The translations under genes were made by a program, and so were the position numbers. Of a stretch of 64,000 nucleotides of DNA, positions 54,392 to 63,523 are shown one piece after another. The DNA is from Rheinheimera sp. EpRS3 (lineage in GTDB: Bacteria; Pseudomonadota; Gammaproteobacteria; Enterobacterales; Alteromonadaceae): NCBI RefSeq assembly GCF_001513785.1, contig NZ_LNQS01000001.1, forward strand, positions 558,001-622,000, written 5' to 3'. Numbering within the stretch: position 1 is the stretch's first letter; each line of letters starts with the position of its first letter. The notes beneath the pieces are model-generated. The model did no database searches. It saw only the letters and a list, made by a program, of their open reading frames with translations, and was not told the DNA's origin.

Positions 54392-54808
54392 ATGAACAAT
54401 GGTGTTCACACTTTTAATAAACAGCAGGGCGTTTCTCTGCTGGAAGTGCTGGTATCTGTGCTGGTACTGGGAATTGGTTTATTAGGTGTTGCGGCATTAC
54501 AAACTTCAAGTATGCGCAATACTAACAGCTCGCTGGAAAAAACCATGGCTGTAATACTGACAGATACATTAGCTGAGCTGTTAAGAGCAAATCCGCAAGC
54601 GGCCAGACTGGGAAACTATGCCTTTAGCGACTGTGTCGGCAGTGTTGAATTAGGAACTGCAGGCTGGGTGCAGGATGTGCAACAGGCAACCCGTGAAGAT
54701 GCCTGCCCGGTTGTCACTTGGGAAGGTGATAGATATACCGTGACGATTACCTGGGGTGACGAGCGGTTAAATACTGAAAACTCTATTGTAACTCAGGTGA
54801 TGCCATGA
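54392..54808 (+). CDS. pilV: Minor prepilin PilV
   Basis: 138 residues. Leader …NKQQG|VSLLEVLVSVLVLGIGLLGVA with Glu+5, typical of PilV/GspI. The N-terminal helix and the conserved TLAELLRANPQAA segment support PilV. A GGGG stretch precedes the ATG. It overlaps pilW by 4 bp (ATGA). Confidence 0.92.
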   Translation: MNNGVHTFNKQQGVSLLEVLVSVLVLGIGLLGVAALQTSSMRNTNSSLEKTMAVILTDTLAELLRANPQAARLGNYAFSDCVGSVELGTAGWVQDVQQATREDACPVVTWEGDRYTVTITWGDERLNTENSIVTQVMP

Positions 54809-55767
54809 ATATTCGCTCGCGGGGATTTTCGCTCGTTGAACTGATGATTGCTATGGTACTTGGCCTGTTAGTGTTAGGCGGTGCTATAGGGGTCTTTATA
54901 GCCAATCAGACCACCAGCAGAGCTAATGCCGCACTAAGTGACATGCAGAGCATTGCCAGACTGAGTTTTCAGCTTATGTCGCATGACATTCGCAATGCTG
55001 GTTTTTCTGGCTGTAATAACAGTATGCGAGTATCAAATGTTATTGCTATAGCAGGTGTAAGGCCGGCGTGGGCTGACTGGAGCACTGGCGGTGGCATACA
55101 GGGGCTTGCCGCTCCGGTTGCTCAGATTAACGGATTGTCACCAGCAAATGGCACTCAGGCTTTAAGGCTGATGTTTGGCTCTGGCGCCAACAATTCTATT
55201 AGTAATTATGATGGCTCAGTTATCAGCTTAAACACTAATCCGGTATTGTCTGCCGGAGAAGTCGCCATTGCTTGTGATGAGAGTCTGGCAAGTATTTTTC
55301 AGGTTAATGAAGCTGGTGCAATGTCTGTTACCCATGCCGCTGCCGGTTTGAACTGTGAGGCCAATCTTGGCTTTATGGGAGAAGATGATTGGGCATGTGG
55401 GCTCAGCCCGGCGCGAGGGTTTAGTAATAACGCTATGTTAATGCGTTTTGAGTCTATTGCCTGGTTTGTTGCCCCCAGCCGTGATAACGCTGGTGTTATG
55501 TCTTTGTACAGAGCATCGCTAGTGGGCGACTCTCAGGTTAATGAAGAAGTGTTATATGGTGTTGCTAATTTGCAGTTTGCTTACCTTAATGGTGATACCG
55601 GATTGTTTCAACAGGCAGCTGCTGTAGCCGCTGCCGGGCAGTGGGGGCGCATAACTGCAGTAAATGTCAGTGTTACACTTGATGATTCAGTATTGCAGGG
55701 GCAAAACGTGCCGGATAATGTCAGAACCATCACGTTTTTGGTGTCATTACGTAATAGGCTGGGGTGA
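54805..55767 (+). CDS. pilW: Minor prepilin PilW
   Basis: 320 residues. Leader MNIRSRG|FSLVELMIAMVLGLLVLGG with Glu+5. The large beta-rich C-terminal domain with two Cys pairs is typical of PilW (GspJ-like). Forms the tip complex with FimU, PilV, PilX and PilE. Confidence 0.92.
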   Translation: MNIRSRGFSLVELMIAMVLGLLVLGGAIGVFIANQTTSRANAALSDMQSIARLSFQLMSHDIRNAGFSGCNNSMRVSNVIAIAGVRPAWADWSTGGGIQGLAAPVAQINGLSPANGTQALRLMFGSGANNSISNYDGSVISLNTNPVLSAGEVAIACDESLASIFQVNEAGAMSVTHAAAGLNCEANLGFMGEDDWACGLSPARGFSNNAMLMRFESIAWFVAPSRDNAGVMSLYRASLVGDSQVNEEVLYGVANLQFAYLNGDTGLFQQAAAVAAAGQWGRITAVNVSVTLDDSVLQGQNVPDNVRTITFLVSLRNRLG

Positions 55768-55769
55768 TT

Positions 55770-56285
55770 ATGCAAAGTAGCTTATATAAGCAGCAAGGGG
55801 TTGCTCTGGTCGTAAGTTTGCTACTTTTGCTGGCTATTACGCTGTTAGCCGTTAGTAATATGAAGCGCACTACGGTACAGGAGCAAATGACTGGTAACCT
55901 GCATGACAGGCAGTTAGCGCTGCAGCAGGCAGAAGCCGCCTTGTTGGTGGCCGAGCGTTTACTTACCGCTGCACCTTTACCGGGAGGCCCTGTAGCCCTG
56001 ATTAATAATGCCGGAGTTTATGACATACCAGATCCATTATTACCGGATCGTTGGGCTCCGGGCCAGGCTATAACCTGGGTACCGGCTCCTGCGATGAATG
56101 ATGGCCTGGCGAATCCTGCCAATTATATTATTGAGTATATGGGAGACTGGATTTTTCCTCCTGAATGCGACAGGGCAACAACCCCTCCCGCCGGATGTTT
56201 GGAGCCTACTTTTCGCATCACTGCCAGAGTCCCTGCAACGCAGGGGCGGGCAGAGGTAACCTTGCAGACAATTTGGCGTCGTTGA
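55770..56285 (+). CDS. pilX: Minor prepilin PilX
   Basis: 171 residues from the ATG at 55770. Leader MQSSLYKQQG|VALVVSLLLLLAITLLAVSNM. It lacks Glu+5, as expected for PilX (GspK-like) pilins, which sit at the tip. The motif TVQEQMTGNLHDRQLALQQAE is the usual PilX helix. The end has a Cys pair. It follows pilW closely (3-base gap) and precedes pilY1 by 10 bp. Confidence 0.92.
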   Translation: MQSSLYKQQGVALVVSLLLLLAITLLAVSNMKRTTVQEQMTGNLHDRQLALQQAEAALLVAERLLTAAPLPGGPVALINNAGVYDIPDPLLPDRWAPGQAITWVPAPAMNDGLANPANYIIEYMGDWIFPPECDRATTPPAGCLEPTFRITARVPATQGRAEVTLQTIWRR

Positions 56286-56295
56286 GGAAATATCC

Positions 56296-59200
56296 ATGAA
56301 TATGTTCAGATTTAACCCGTCGTTCAGGTTTGCCTTTGTTGCAGGCTTACTGTTTGGCTCTGCAACAGCTCACGCTGCTATTGAGATTTCTAACACGCCA
56401 TTGCAAACAGGCAGTGCGGTGCCGCCTAATATTATGTTTATTATTGATGATTCAGGCTCAATGCAATTTGAACTGTTGCCAGATGAAATTATGTTTTCGG
56501 ATAAACGTTATATTTTTCCGCGGGCAAATGGTGTATACGGCTCAAGTGACTACAATAACTATGTCCCCACGGTGGAAAATGGCGAAGCGTACAATGCATT
56601 TACCCGCTCTGCTCAAAACAATAAAAGCTACTATGATCCTGCCGTAACTTATAAACCCTGGGTCAGGGCTGATGGTACCAGCTTCCCTAATGCATCGCCG
56701 GCTTGTGCCTGGCATAACCCTATGGCCACTGGCACCTGTCCTTCGGCGGATACCGCGAACTCAGTTGCCCGGGATTTAACCCGGAATAATGGCCGTTACA
56801 ACAGTAACCGCTGGTATAAATGTAACTCCGCTGGCAGCTGTAGCTATGACACCAATAACCGTAGTTTTTGGCCGGCAACTTATTTTTACCTTAATAGCGG
56901 TAGTGCCTGGCAATGGAGCAACTATACAAAGGTTGAAATTAAAAGTACTACAGCCTCGTACAGCGGCCATGGCCGTGCTAAACGCACAGACTGCTCCAAC
57001 GGGGTGTGTAATTATAACCAGGAGATGCAAAATTTTGCCAACTGGTACACCTATCACCGCTCGCGCATTTTAACCAGCCGGGCAGGTATAGGCCGTGCTT
57101 TTGTTGGCCAATCTGAAAAAATGCGTGTGGGTTTTGGTGCATTAAACAAAAGTAGCTCATCTATTGACGGGGTAAACACCGGCGTAATTGTCAGAGGTGT
57201 GCGCGAGTTTAAAGACTCTGCCAAGAGCAATTTTTACTCTGATCTTTATGGCAGAGATATCCCGGCTGCGGGTACTCCACTACTTACCGCACTTGATGCT
57301 GCCGGGCGTTATTTTTCCCGGGCAGATAGCCGTGGCCCCTGGGGGATTAACCCTGGTGCCGGTAATGAGCAATCGATAGACCATATATCGTGCCGGCAAA
57401 GCTTTACGATATTAATGACAGATGGATATTGGTCTGACGGTGACACCGCTTCAGGTGTTGGTAATCAGGATGGTTCGGCAGGCAATACGATCTTACGGCC
57501 GACAGGCGATACCGGAGCCAGTTACCGATATACGGCCACAGCGCCCTTTACTGATGGACACAGTACCACCCTGGCTGACGTTGCCATGAAATACTGGAAG
57601 AATGACTTACGTACGGACTTAGATAACCGTGTACCGACCAGCACTATTAATCCTGCTTTTTGGCAGCATATGGTTACTTTTGGTATTGGTTTAGGCGTGA
57701 TTGGTAATGTTGATCCGGTAACGGCTTTTGCGGCCATTAATAGTAACGCAAGTGTAAGTTGGGCAAGCCCTTTTGCCGGGACTGAAGCTGCGAAAAACAG
57801 TGCGAAGATTGATGATCTGTTACACGCTTCGGTAAATAGCCGTGGTGGATTTTTTACCGCAGATAAACCAGATGATTTTGCTACTCAACTGGAGCGCACA
57901 CTTAATGCAATCATCGAGCGGGTCGCGTCTGCATCTAATTTGGCTGGCACTACAACATCATTGCAAGCAGATAACTTTGTTTATCAGGGTAGCTTTAACT
58001 CTGGGGAATGGAGTGGCTCACTTAAGTCTTTTAATATCGATGATGTAAATACACCAGTGTGGGAGTCAAATTTCCCGGCATGGGGTGCCCGCAATATTTT
58101 ATTTGGTAAAACAAACGGAACCACGGCTGCGTTTACCCCAGAAAATGTAACGGCTGATGGTAATGCGTTAAGTGGTAAAGGTAATTTAGTTGATTATTTA
58201 CGCGGGAATCAGAGCCTGGAAGTTGGCGAAAATGCACAGTTCCGTCGCAGAGTGTCTTTGCTAGGCGATATCGCTAATTCTTCACCTGCGTATGTCGGCG
58301 TGCCGGTAAATCGAAATTATCAGCGTTATAACTGGGATGGAGCAAGTAGTTACAGAGCTTTCCTTATTGCAAATAACAGCAGGACGCCGGTTGTTTATGT
58401 TGGCGCTAACGACGGTATGCTGCATGCGTTTAATGGTAATAACGGCACTGAAATTATGGCGTATGTGCCAAGACAAATGTTAACTGAGAGTGCAGATTTA
58501 GCCGATTTTGCCAGCACGGACTATCAGCATAAGTATTATGTTGATGGCTCATCAGTGGTATTTGATGCTTACATTAACGGCAGTTGGCGTTCAATTTTGC
58601 TTGGCTCTCTTGGCCGTGGTGGAGACAGCTTATTTGCCATTGATGTATCTAGCCCGCAAGGGTTAGTCAGTGATGGCGCCACAAAAGTTCTGTGGGATAA
58701 ACGTTATCCTGAGTTAGGCATTACCACCAATAAACCTGTTATTGCCCGGCTGAATAACGGCAAATGGGTTGCAATAGCCGGTTATGGTTATAATAACAGC
58801 AGTAACAAAGCAGGTTTGCTGGTTATTGATCTGGAAAATGGCAATGTTATTAAGCGGCTGGAAGCAAACAGTGGGGGGCCTAATGGTCTTGGGCAGGTAG
58901 AAGGCTGGGATCGCAATGGCGATGGCAATATGGATTGGTTCTTTGCCGGAGATATTCTCGGCAATATATGGAAATTCGATTTGTCCTCAGATAACCCGGC
59001 CATGTGGAATGTGGCATACAACGGTGCCCCTTTGTTTACGGCCGTAGATGATAATGGTAACCCACAGTCTGTTACCGGCGGCGTGTCGTTGTCTTCCGAG
59101 CCTGAAACAGGTTATTTATGGATATTTTTTGGTACCGGCAAAATGCTTTCTGCTGAGGATCCGTTACGCAGTGATGCAAACACCTGGTACGGTATCCGTG

Positions 59201-59730
59201 ATGGTCAGGTTATTAACAACCGAGCTGATCTAAAACAGCGCGAGATTATTGCTCAGCAGGACAATGCACGGGTGGTTGAACCCGGCGCGCCACATGATAT
59301 GGCCGGAGCACGAGGCTGGTATATTGACCTTAGTGACGCACGGGAACGTATTGTAAATAGACCTCAGGTTGTAGGTAATAGCTTGATTGTAAACACAATA
59401 TCGCCAGGCGACAACGATTGTAACCCACAAGGAAGCGGCTGGGTGATGGCTGTAAGCCCTTATACCGGCAGCAGACTTAACTATATGTTTTTCGACCGCA
59501 ATGGTGATGGAGATATTGACGGCGATGATGGGTTGAGTGTTAACGGAGCTAATACACCTGTTTCTGGCATGCGCTTTGATGGCATGCCCAGCGAACCGGT
59601 TGTGTTTGATAATAATGATGGCACCGCCAGTCTGATAATTGGTTTGGCTGATACCCGAATCGCGGATGTTAATGTAGCCCCCGGCTTTTTACAGGGTAGG
59701 GTATCCTGGCGTGAGCTTACAAACCAATGA
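56296..59730 (+). CDS. pilY1: Type IV pilus tip adhesin PilY1
   Basis: 1144 residues, secreted: signal peptide ending THA|A. The N-terminal von Willebrand A domain begins with the MIDAS DDSGS (residues 51-55). The C-terminal half (about 640-1140) is the PilC/PilY1 beta-propeller, with VVYVGANDGMLHAFNG at its start and two EF-hand-like calcium loops, DRNGDGNMD (near 872) and DRNGDGDIDGDDG (near 1067). Proteins of this family cap the pilus, aid adhesion and mechanosensing, and govern extension and retraction through calcium. GAGGAAAT precedes the ATG. Its stop overlaps the pilE start by 4 bp. Confidence 0.95.
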   Translation: MNMFRFNPSFRFAFVAGLLFGSATAHAAIEISNTPLQTGSAVPPNIMFIIDDSGSMQFELLPDEIMFSDKRYIFPRANGVYGSSDYNNYVPTVENGEAYNAFTRSAQNNKSYYDPAVTYKPWVRADGTSFPNASPACAWHNPMATGTCPSADTANSVARDLTRNNGRYNSNRWYKCNSAGSCSYDTNNRSFWPATYFYLNSGSAWQWSNYTKVEIKSTTASYSGHGRAKRTDCSNGVCNYNQEMQNFANWYTYHRSRILTSRAGIGRAFVGQSEKMRVGFGALNKSSSSIDGVNTGVIVRGVREFKDSAKSNFYSDLYGRDIPAAGTPLLTALDAAGRYFSRADSRGPWGINPGAGNEQSIDHISCRQSFTILMTDGYWSDGDTASGVGNQDGSAGNTILRPTGDTGASYRYTATAPFTDGHSTTLADVAMKYWKNDLRTDLDNRVPTSTINPAFWQHMVTFGIGLGVIGNVDPVTAFAAINSNASVSWASPFAGTEAAKNSAKIDDLLHASVNSRGGFFTADKPDDFATQLERTLNAIIERVASASNLAGTTTSLQADNFVYQGSFNSGEWSGSLKSFNIDDVNTPVWESNFPAWGARNILFGKTNGTTAAFTPENVTADGNALSGKGNLVDYLRGNQSLEVGENAQFRRRVSLLGDIANSSPAYVGVPVNRNYQRYNWDGASSYRAFLIANNSRTPVVYVGANDGMLHAFNGNNGTEIMAYVPRQMLTESADLADFASTDYQHKYYVDGSSVVFDAYINGSWRSILLGSLGRGGDSLFAIDVSSPQGLVSDGATKVLWDKRYPELGITTNKPVIARLNNGKWVAIAGYGYNNSSNKAGLLVIDLENGNVIKRLEANSGGPNGLGQVEGWDRNGDGNMDWFFAGDILGNIWKFDLSSDNPAMWNVAYNGAPLFTAVDDNGNPQSVTGGVSLSSEPETGYLWIFFGTGKMLSAEDPLRSDANTWYGIRDGQVINNRADLKQREIIAQQDNARVVEPGAPHDMAGARGWYIDLSDARERIVNRPQVVGNSLIVNTISPGDNDCNPQGSGWVMAVSPYTGSRLNYMFFDRNGDGDIDGDDGLSVNGANTPVSGMRFDGMPSEPVVFDNNDGTASLIIGLADTRIADVNVAPGFLQGRVSWRELTNQ

Positions 59731-60152
59731 GCAAATATATGAAGATAACACTCGGACAAAAAGGCGTAACTCTGATTGAGCTAATGGTGGTAGTTGCTAT
59801 TGTTGGTATTCTCGCTGCAATTGCCTACCCCTCCTATCAGGGCTACGTGCAGCGTTCAAACAGAGCAGCGGCTGTAGCCTGCCTGACCGAGCTTTCTCAG
59901 TTTATGGAGCGCAGTTATACCGCGTCTTTCAGCTATGGCGGGATTGAGATACCGGCTTTGCAGTGCATAAACGACATTGACACGCGCTACACTTTTGCTG
60001 TGTCAGATCAGGCCGCCAGAACATACACTCTGAATGCTACGCCAATTGGCAGTCAGGCTACAGATGATTGTGGTGTACTTATACTCAATCAAGCCGGACG
60101 TAAGGGCGCTAATGGTGGTTTTGTGGTAGCAGATGTAAGGCAATGCTGGTAA
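59727..60152 (+). CDS. pilE: Minor prepilin PilE
   Basis: 141 residues. Leader [38 protein letters not shown], a textbook type IVa pilin start with Glu+5. Compact C-terminal domain with Cys residues. It closes the first operon. The next start is 69 bp further, a gap without a visible terminator, so read-through into the second set is possible. Confidence 0.93.
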   Translation: MSKYMKITLGQKGVTLIELMVVVAIVGILAAIAYPSYQGYVQRSNRAAAVACLTELSQFMERSYTASFSYGGIEIPALQCINDIDTRYTFAVSDQAARTYTLNATPIGSQATDDCGVLILNQAGRKGANGGFVVADVRQCW

Positions 60153-60221
60153 TTTAGAATTAAATTTGATCTTTTGAAATAATGTTGTAACTTTAAGGTT
60201 AAGTTTATTGGCCTTGGGCAT

Positions 60222-60722
60222 ATGGATATGCGGTTACAACATGGATTCAGTCTGGTTGAAGTATTAGTTACGCTGTTGGTTTTAAAGGTTGGCCTGTTAG
60301 GTATACTGGCCGCGCAGACGGTGGCATTACGTCAGGTGCAGGATGCTACACAGCGAACCCAGGCTGTAGCGCTGAGTTATGGTTTACTCAATGAGTTAAG
60401 AGCTAATCAGAGTTTGAGTACTACAGTTGGCCAGCGCGTTACCCGATATACCGAGCTACCTGTGATTCCCGTATGCACCCCTCCAACACCTTGCTCTGCA
60501 GAACAACTGGCAGATGCGCAGTTACATCATTTGTTTTCCCAATTGCAACCACAACATGGTGCTGGCCTTTATGAGGCTGAATTTTGTCTGCAGTCACAAG
60601 GGGCTGCCGTAAGGCTGGACGTTAGCTGGCAGCAACGGGCATATTCTGCCGAGCCAACCGGCCAGTCTTGTGCTGCGGGTGCTGGCAGAAGTGGCTTTAC
60701 AGTACAAAGCCGCTGGAGGTAA
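60222..60722 (+). CDS. PilV-like minor prepilin, second set
   Basis: 166 residues. Leader MDMRLQHG|FSLVEVLVTLLVLKVGLLGILAAQ with Glu+5, then the PilV segment LLNELRANQS. The rest is Cys-rich and quite unlike the pilV at 54392. It starts a second run of pilin-like genes in the same order as the first. The ribosome site is poor (GGGC), unlike the strong sites of the following genes. Confidence 0.87.
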   Translation: MDMRLQHGFSLVEVLVTLLVLKVGLLGILAAQTVALRQVQDATQRTQAVALSYGLLNELRANQSLSTTVGQRVTRYTELPVIPVCTPPTPCSAEQLADAQLHHLFSQLQPQHGAGLYEAEFCLQSQGAAVRLDVSWQQRAYSAEPTGQSCAAGAGRSGFTVQSRWR

Positions 60723-60724
60723 CT

Positions 60725-61681
60725 GTGCGCCGGACTTCGGGTTTTACGTTAACTATTGCTATGCTGCTGGCACTGTTTTTACTCAGCATGGTGCTAACCG
60801 CCTTTAGCAGTTTAAGTCGCTCTGTCAGACAGGCCCAGCAATTATCTGAATTGCAACAGAATGCGCAACTGGTAATGAGCTTGTTTCAGAATGAATTGAC
60901 CAATACCGGTTTCTGGGGCGGCAGAGCCGACCCTATGCTGGCTGTTGCGTCACCAATGCCGGCCTCTCCGGCACCCGATTGTGTTGAAGATACACTTGAT
61001 AGTGGTAGTTTTCCTCAGGCCGGGCGCAACTTTGTTACTTTGTATGCCAGCCGCACTGCTGCCGGGCGCCAGCTGAATTGTATTACCCAAACCATACCTG
61101 ATAGTGAACTATTACAGGTAAAGCGGCTTGTTGGCCAACTGGCCATGCCAACAGAAATGCGACAAAACCGATTTTATCTGGAGACAGACTGGCAACACAG
61201 CCGCTTTGTTGACAGCAGCAGCCACGGGCTTAACGCCGCCTATGATTATTTTCCTTATCAGCATCTGGTGTTTTATCTGCAGTTGCAGCGTGTAGACGGT
61301 AATACCGTGCCTGTGCTGATGCGCAAGCGTTTGGCCAGAAACCAGGCTGGTAGCGCCACTATCAGTACTGACTCTGTACTCGATGGTGTTGAACGTATGC
61401 ATTTTGAGTTCGGTGTTGACACTAACCTGAATGGCCAGTTGAATTATTTTTTGCCAACTCAGCAGATGGCTGCAGATTTCTGGTGGCAAAAAAACAGCCG
61501 TATTATCAGCATCCGCTATTATGTGCTGCTTCGCGCCCGCCAGCCTGATCCCGGTTATATCAATAATCAGCACTACGATATGGGGGGCTCAGAGTTTATT
61601 GCGCCAGGTGATCATTACCGCAGGTTGTTGGTTAGCAGTAGTATCTTTTTCCAGAACGCTGCACTGCAGGAGGGCTCATGA
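60725..61681 (+). CDS. PilW-like minor prepilin lacking Glu+5, second set
   Basis: 318 residues from the GTG at 60725, with GGAGG at 60715-60719. Leader MRRTSG|FTLTIAMLLALFLLSMVLTAF: Gly-1 and Phe+1 are present but position +5 is Ile instead of Glu. A standard PilW has Glu+5. The C-terminal part keeps PilW features (ELTNTGFWGG near the N-helix, SIRYYVLLRAR near the end). Overlaps the next gene by 4 bp. Confidence 0.85.
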   Translation: MRRTSGFTLTIAMLLALFLLSMVLTAFSSLSRSVRQAQQLSELQQNAQLVMSLFQNELTNTGFWGGRADPMLAVASPMPASPAPDCVEDTLDSGSFPQAGRNFVTLYASRTAAGRQLNCITQTIPDSELLQVKRLVGQLAMPTEMRQNRFYLETDWQHSRFVDSSSHGLNAAYDYFPYQHLVFYLQLQRVDGNTVPVLMRKRLARNQAGSATISTDSVLDGVERMHFEFGVDTNLNGQLNYFLPTQQMAADFWWQKNSRIISIRYYVLLRARQPDPGYINNQHYDMGGSEFIAPGDHYRRLLVSSSIFFQNAALQEGS

Positions 61682-62049
61682 CAACACACAAGGGCATGGT
61701 GCTTATTATGGCGCTGGTGTTTCTGTTGGTGATGAGCTTGCTGATCTCAGCCATGCTATTGGTTAGCCAGTTAAGCCACAAAACAGCTTATGCCGGGCAA
61801 CAACAGTTGCAAACTGCACAAGAAGCATTAGCACAACATATAGCTGTGCTTAATACGCTGACCGACGAGGCTGCTGCCGTCAGCCGAACAATGACAGCTT
61901 GTCCGGCAAGCTATGCTGCCTGGTCTGGTGGTGCTGTGCAGTGTGAAATGATACAGGTTGACACTGCAGCTTACTCAGACAGCAGGCTTTTTTATGCCGG
62001 TTACAGTAGCCTGGTATTGAAAACGACACTGATACAGGAGCCAGATTAA
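61678..62049 (+). CDS. PilX-like minor prepilin, short, second set
   Basis: 123 residues, about 50 shorter than the pilX at 55770. Leader MTTHKG|MVLIMALVFLLVMSLLISAML, no Glu+5, as in PilX. The helix QQLQTAQEALAQHIAVL and a Cys pair follow. AGGAGG precedes the ATG. Confidence 0.82.
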   Translation: MTTHKGMVLIMALVFLLVMSLLISAMLLVSQLSHKTAYAGQQQLQTAQEALAQHIAVLNTLTDEAAAVSRTMTACPASYAAWSGGAVQCEMIQVDTAAYSDSRLFYAGYSSLVLKTTLIQEPD

Positions 62050-62050
62050 A

Positions 62051-63127
62051 ATGCTAAAGCACAGGTTTATTTGCATTATATTTTCTGTTGTCAGCGCCGT
62101 TAGCCACAGCTGTGACTTAAACGATACTACTGCCGTTGCTGCAACTTTACCATCATTGTTAGATGATGGCCCGCCAAGAAAAATCAGCCTGAGTAATAAT
62201 GTTCAGCTGGATATACCGGACGCTGAAGGCGTGCTGAGGATGCACAGTGCTGACAGCTTAGTACTGCTGGATCAACTGACAAACTGGCCAACTGAAACAG
62301 GCCAGACTAGTAGTATTAAAGCGCAACCGGTAGTGCTGGACCAGAACTATGATGGTATAGCTGATGCTGTTTATACTATTGATTCCAGTGGTCGTCTGTG
62401 GTTTATCCCGCTCACCCGCAGTGGTTTTGCCGAGCCTGAACTGATAGCTGATTTTAGCGACATTGCGGCTGAGTTTCGCCAACCGTTACAACTTTTGCAA
62501 ACATTAGCGCCCGTTGGCGTTGGCACGTTACAACGCCAGACCATGCTGTTGATTATTGCCAGTATGGCGGCAGGAGGTGACACCTTGTTGGTAGTAAAGC
62601 ATCTATCGCCGCAGCGCGTCGTTATACAGCTTAGTGATCTGACAGACAGAACCTATCTGAGCGATGCTGAAGCGGTGTCAGGTATTGCCGAACAGCTTTG
62701 GCAGCAGGTACAACTGGGCGCTGGCTGGTATGTCAGCATGGATAAACGTATTACTGCCGTGCCGCAGGTTTATGCCGGGGTAGTGTACCTTAGCTCTGCC
62801 GAGGTAGCTGCGGTGCAGCCAGACTGCAGTCTGGCAGAAAATACTGAACTGGAGATCCATGCATTACACTTGCATCATGCCGGGGCAGTGTATGCCAGAA
62901 GGCACTGGCAAATAGCGGCGCTGGAGCGGGGCAAGCTGGTGTTGCAGAAAAACCCGCAAGGCGAGCTTGAATTAAGTTTGCATAACGAACAGCAACAGCA
63001 AAGCGTACAGGCAGATTTGTTGGCAATTACCCCGGATTGCGCCAATTGTGTTGTAGCATTGACGGCTGATCAGTTTCCCCGGATCAGCCGGCTGGCAACC
63101 TTCCAGGCAGAGCAGGATGGCCACTAA
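62051..63127 (+). CDS. Mini-PilY1-like protein (propeller part only, no VWA domain)
   Basis: 358 residues with an N-terminal signal sequence (about 1-20). It sits where pilY1 sits in the first operon but is a third of its length. There is no MIDAS motif. PVVLDQNYDGIADAVYTIDSSGRLWFI (calcium-type loop at about residues 97-105) resembles the PilY1 propeller strand DRNGDGNMD…GNIWKF. Four Cys near the C-terminal half (PDCS, ITPDCANC). A reduced PilY1-like tip or accessory protein is inferred; the link rests on this motif and the gene order. Confidence 0.72.
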   Translation: MLKHRFICIIFSVVSAVSHSCDLNDTTAVAATLPSLLDDGPPRKISLSNNVQLDIPDAEGVLRMHSADSLVLLDQLTNWPTETGQTSSIKAQPVVLDQNYDGIADAVYTIDSSGRLWFIPLTRSGFAEPELIADFSDIAAEFRQPLQLLQTLAPVGVGTLQRQTMLLIIASMAAGGDTLLVVKHLSPQRVVIQLSDLTDRTYLSDAEAVSGIAEQLWQQVQLGAGWYVSMDKRITAVPQVYAGVVYLSSAEVAAVQPDCSLAENTELEIHALHLHHAGAVYARRHWQIAALERGKLVLQKNPQGELELSLHNEQQQQSVQADLLAITPDCANCVVALTADQFPRISRLATFQAEQDGH

Positions 63128-63523
63128 ATGCAAACTGTTAAGCCTGGTTTTAGTTTAATCGAGTTATTAATAGTACTGGCCATAGTGGGTATTCTGGCGG
63201 CGATATGCTACCCGTCTTATCAGCAGTATGTGTTGCGAAGCTATCGCGCAGAAGCAATATCACAGTTATTGCAACTGGCAAATGCTCAAGAGCAGCATTT
63301 AGCCGACTACGGTGCATACTCGGCAGATTTAGCTGTACTCGGTGTTAAGGCGTCAGAGCGCTATACATTTAATATTAACCTGTTTGCAGCGCAGCAGGAA
63401 TTTGAGCTGACAGCTCAGGCTCAGGGGCAGCAACAGGCCGATAGCGAATGCCAACTGTTTACATTGAACCACCTTGGACAACGTAACGGTGAGGATCTGC
63501 AAGCACAGGCTTGCTGGAATTAG
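63128..63523 (+). CDS. PilE-like minor prepilin, second set
   Basis: 131 residues. Leader [35 protein letters not shown], with Glu+5. The C-terminal domain is short and has the usual PilE Cys pair (SECQLF…QACWN). It follows the mini-PilY1 gene with no gap. Its stop abuts the stop of the convergent pilin gene. Confidence 0.9.
   Translation: MQTVKPGFSLIELLIVLAIVGILAAICYPSYQQYVLRSYRAEAISQLLQLANAQEQHLADYGAYSADLAVLGVKASERYTFNINLFAAQQEFELTAQAQGQQQADSECQLFTLNHLGQRNGEDLQAQACWN

Noticed and set aside
60668..60724. Longer start for the second-set PilW-like gene
   Set aside because: It would place 19 extra residues before the prepilin leader and overlap the upstream gene by 55 bp; the GTG at 60725 has GGAGG in place and gives a normal six-residue leader.
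62051..63127. Mini-PilY1 as a lipoprotein
   Set aside because: Cys21 follows the hydrophobic segment, but the -3 to -1 residues are S-H-S, which does not fit the lipobox (Leu at -3).
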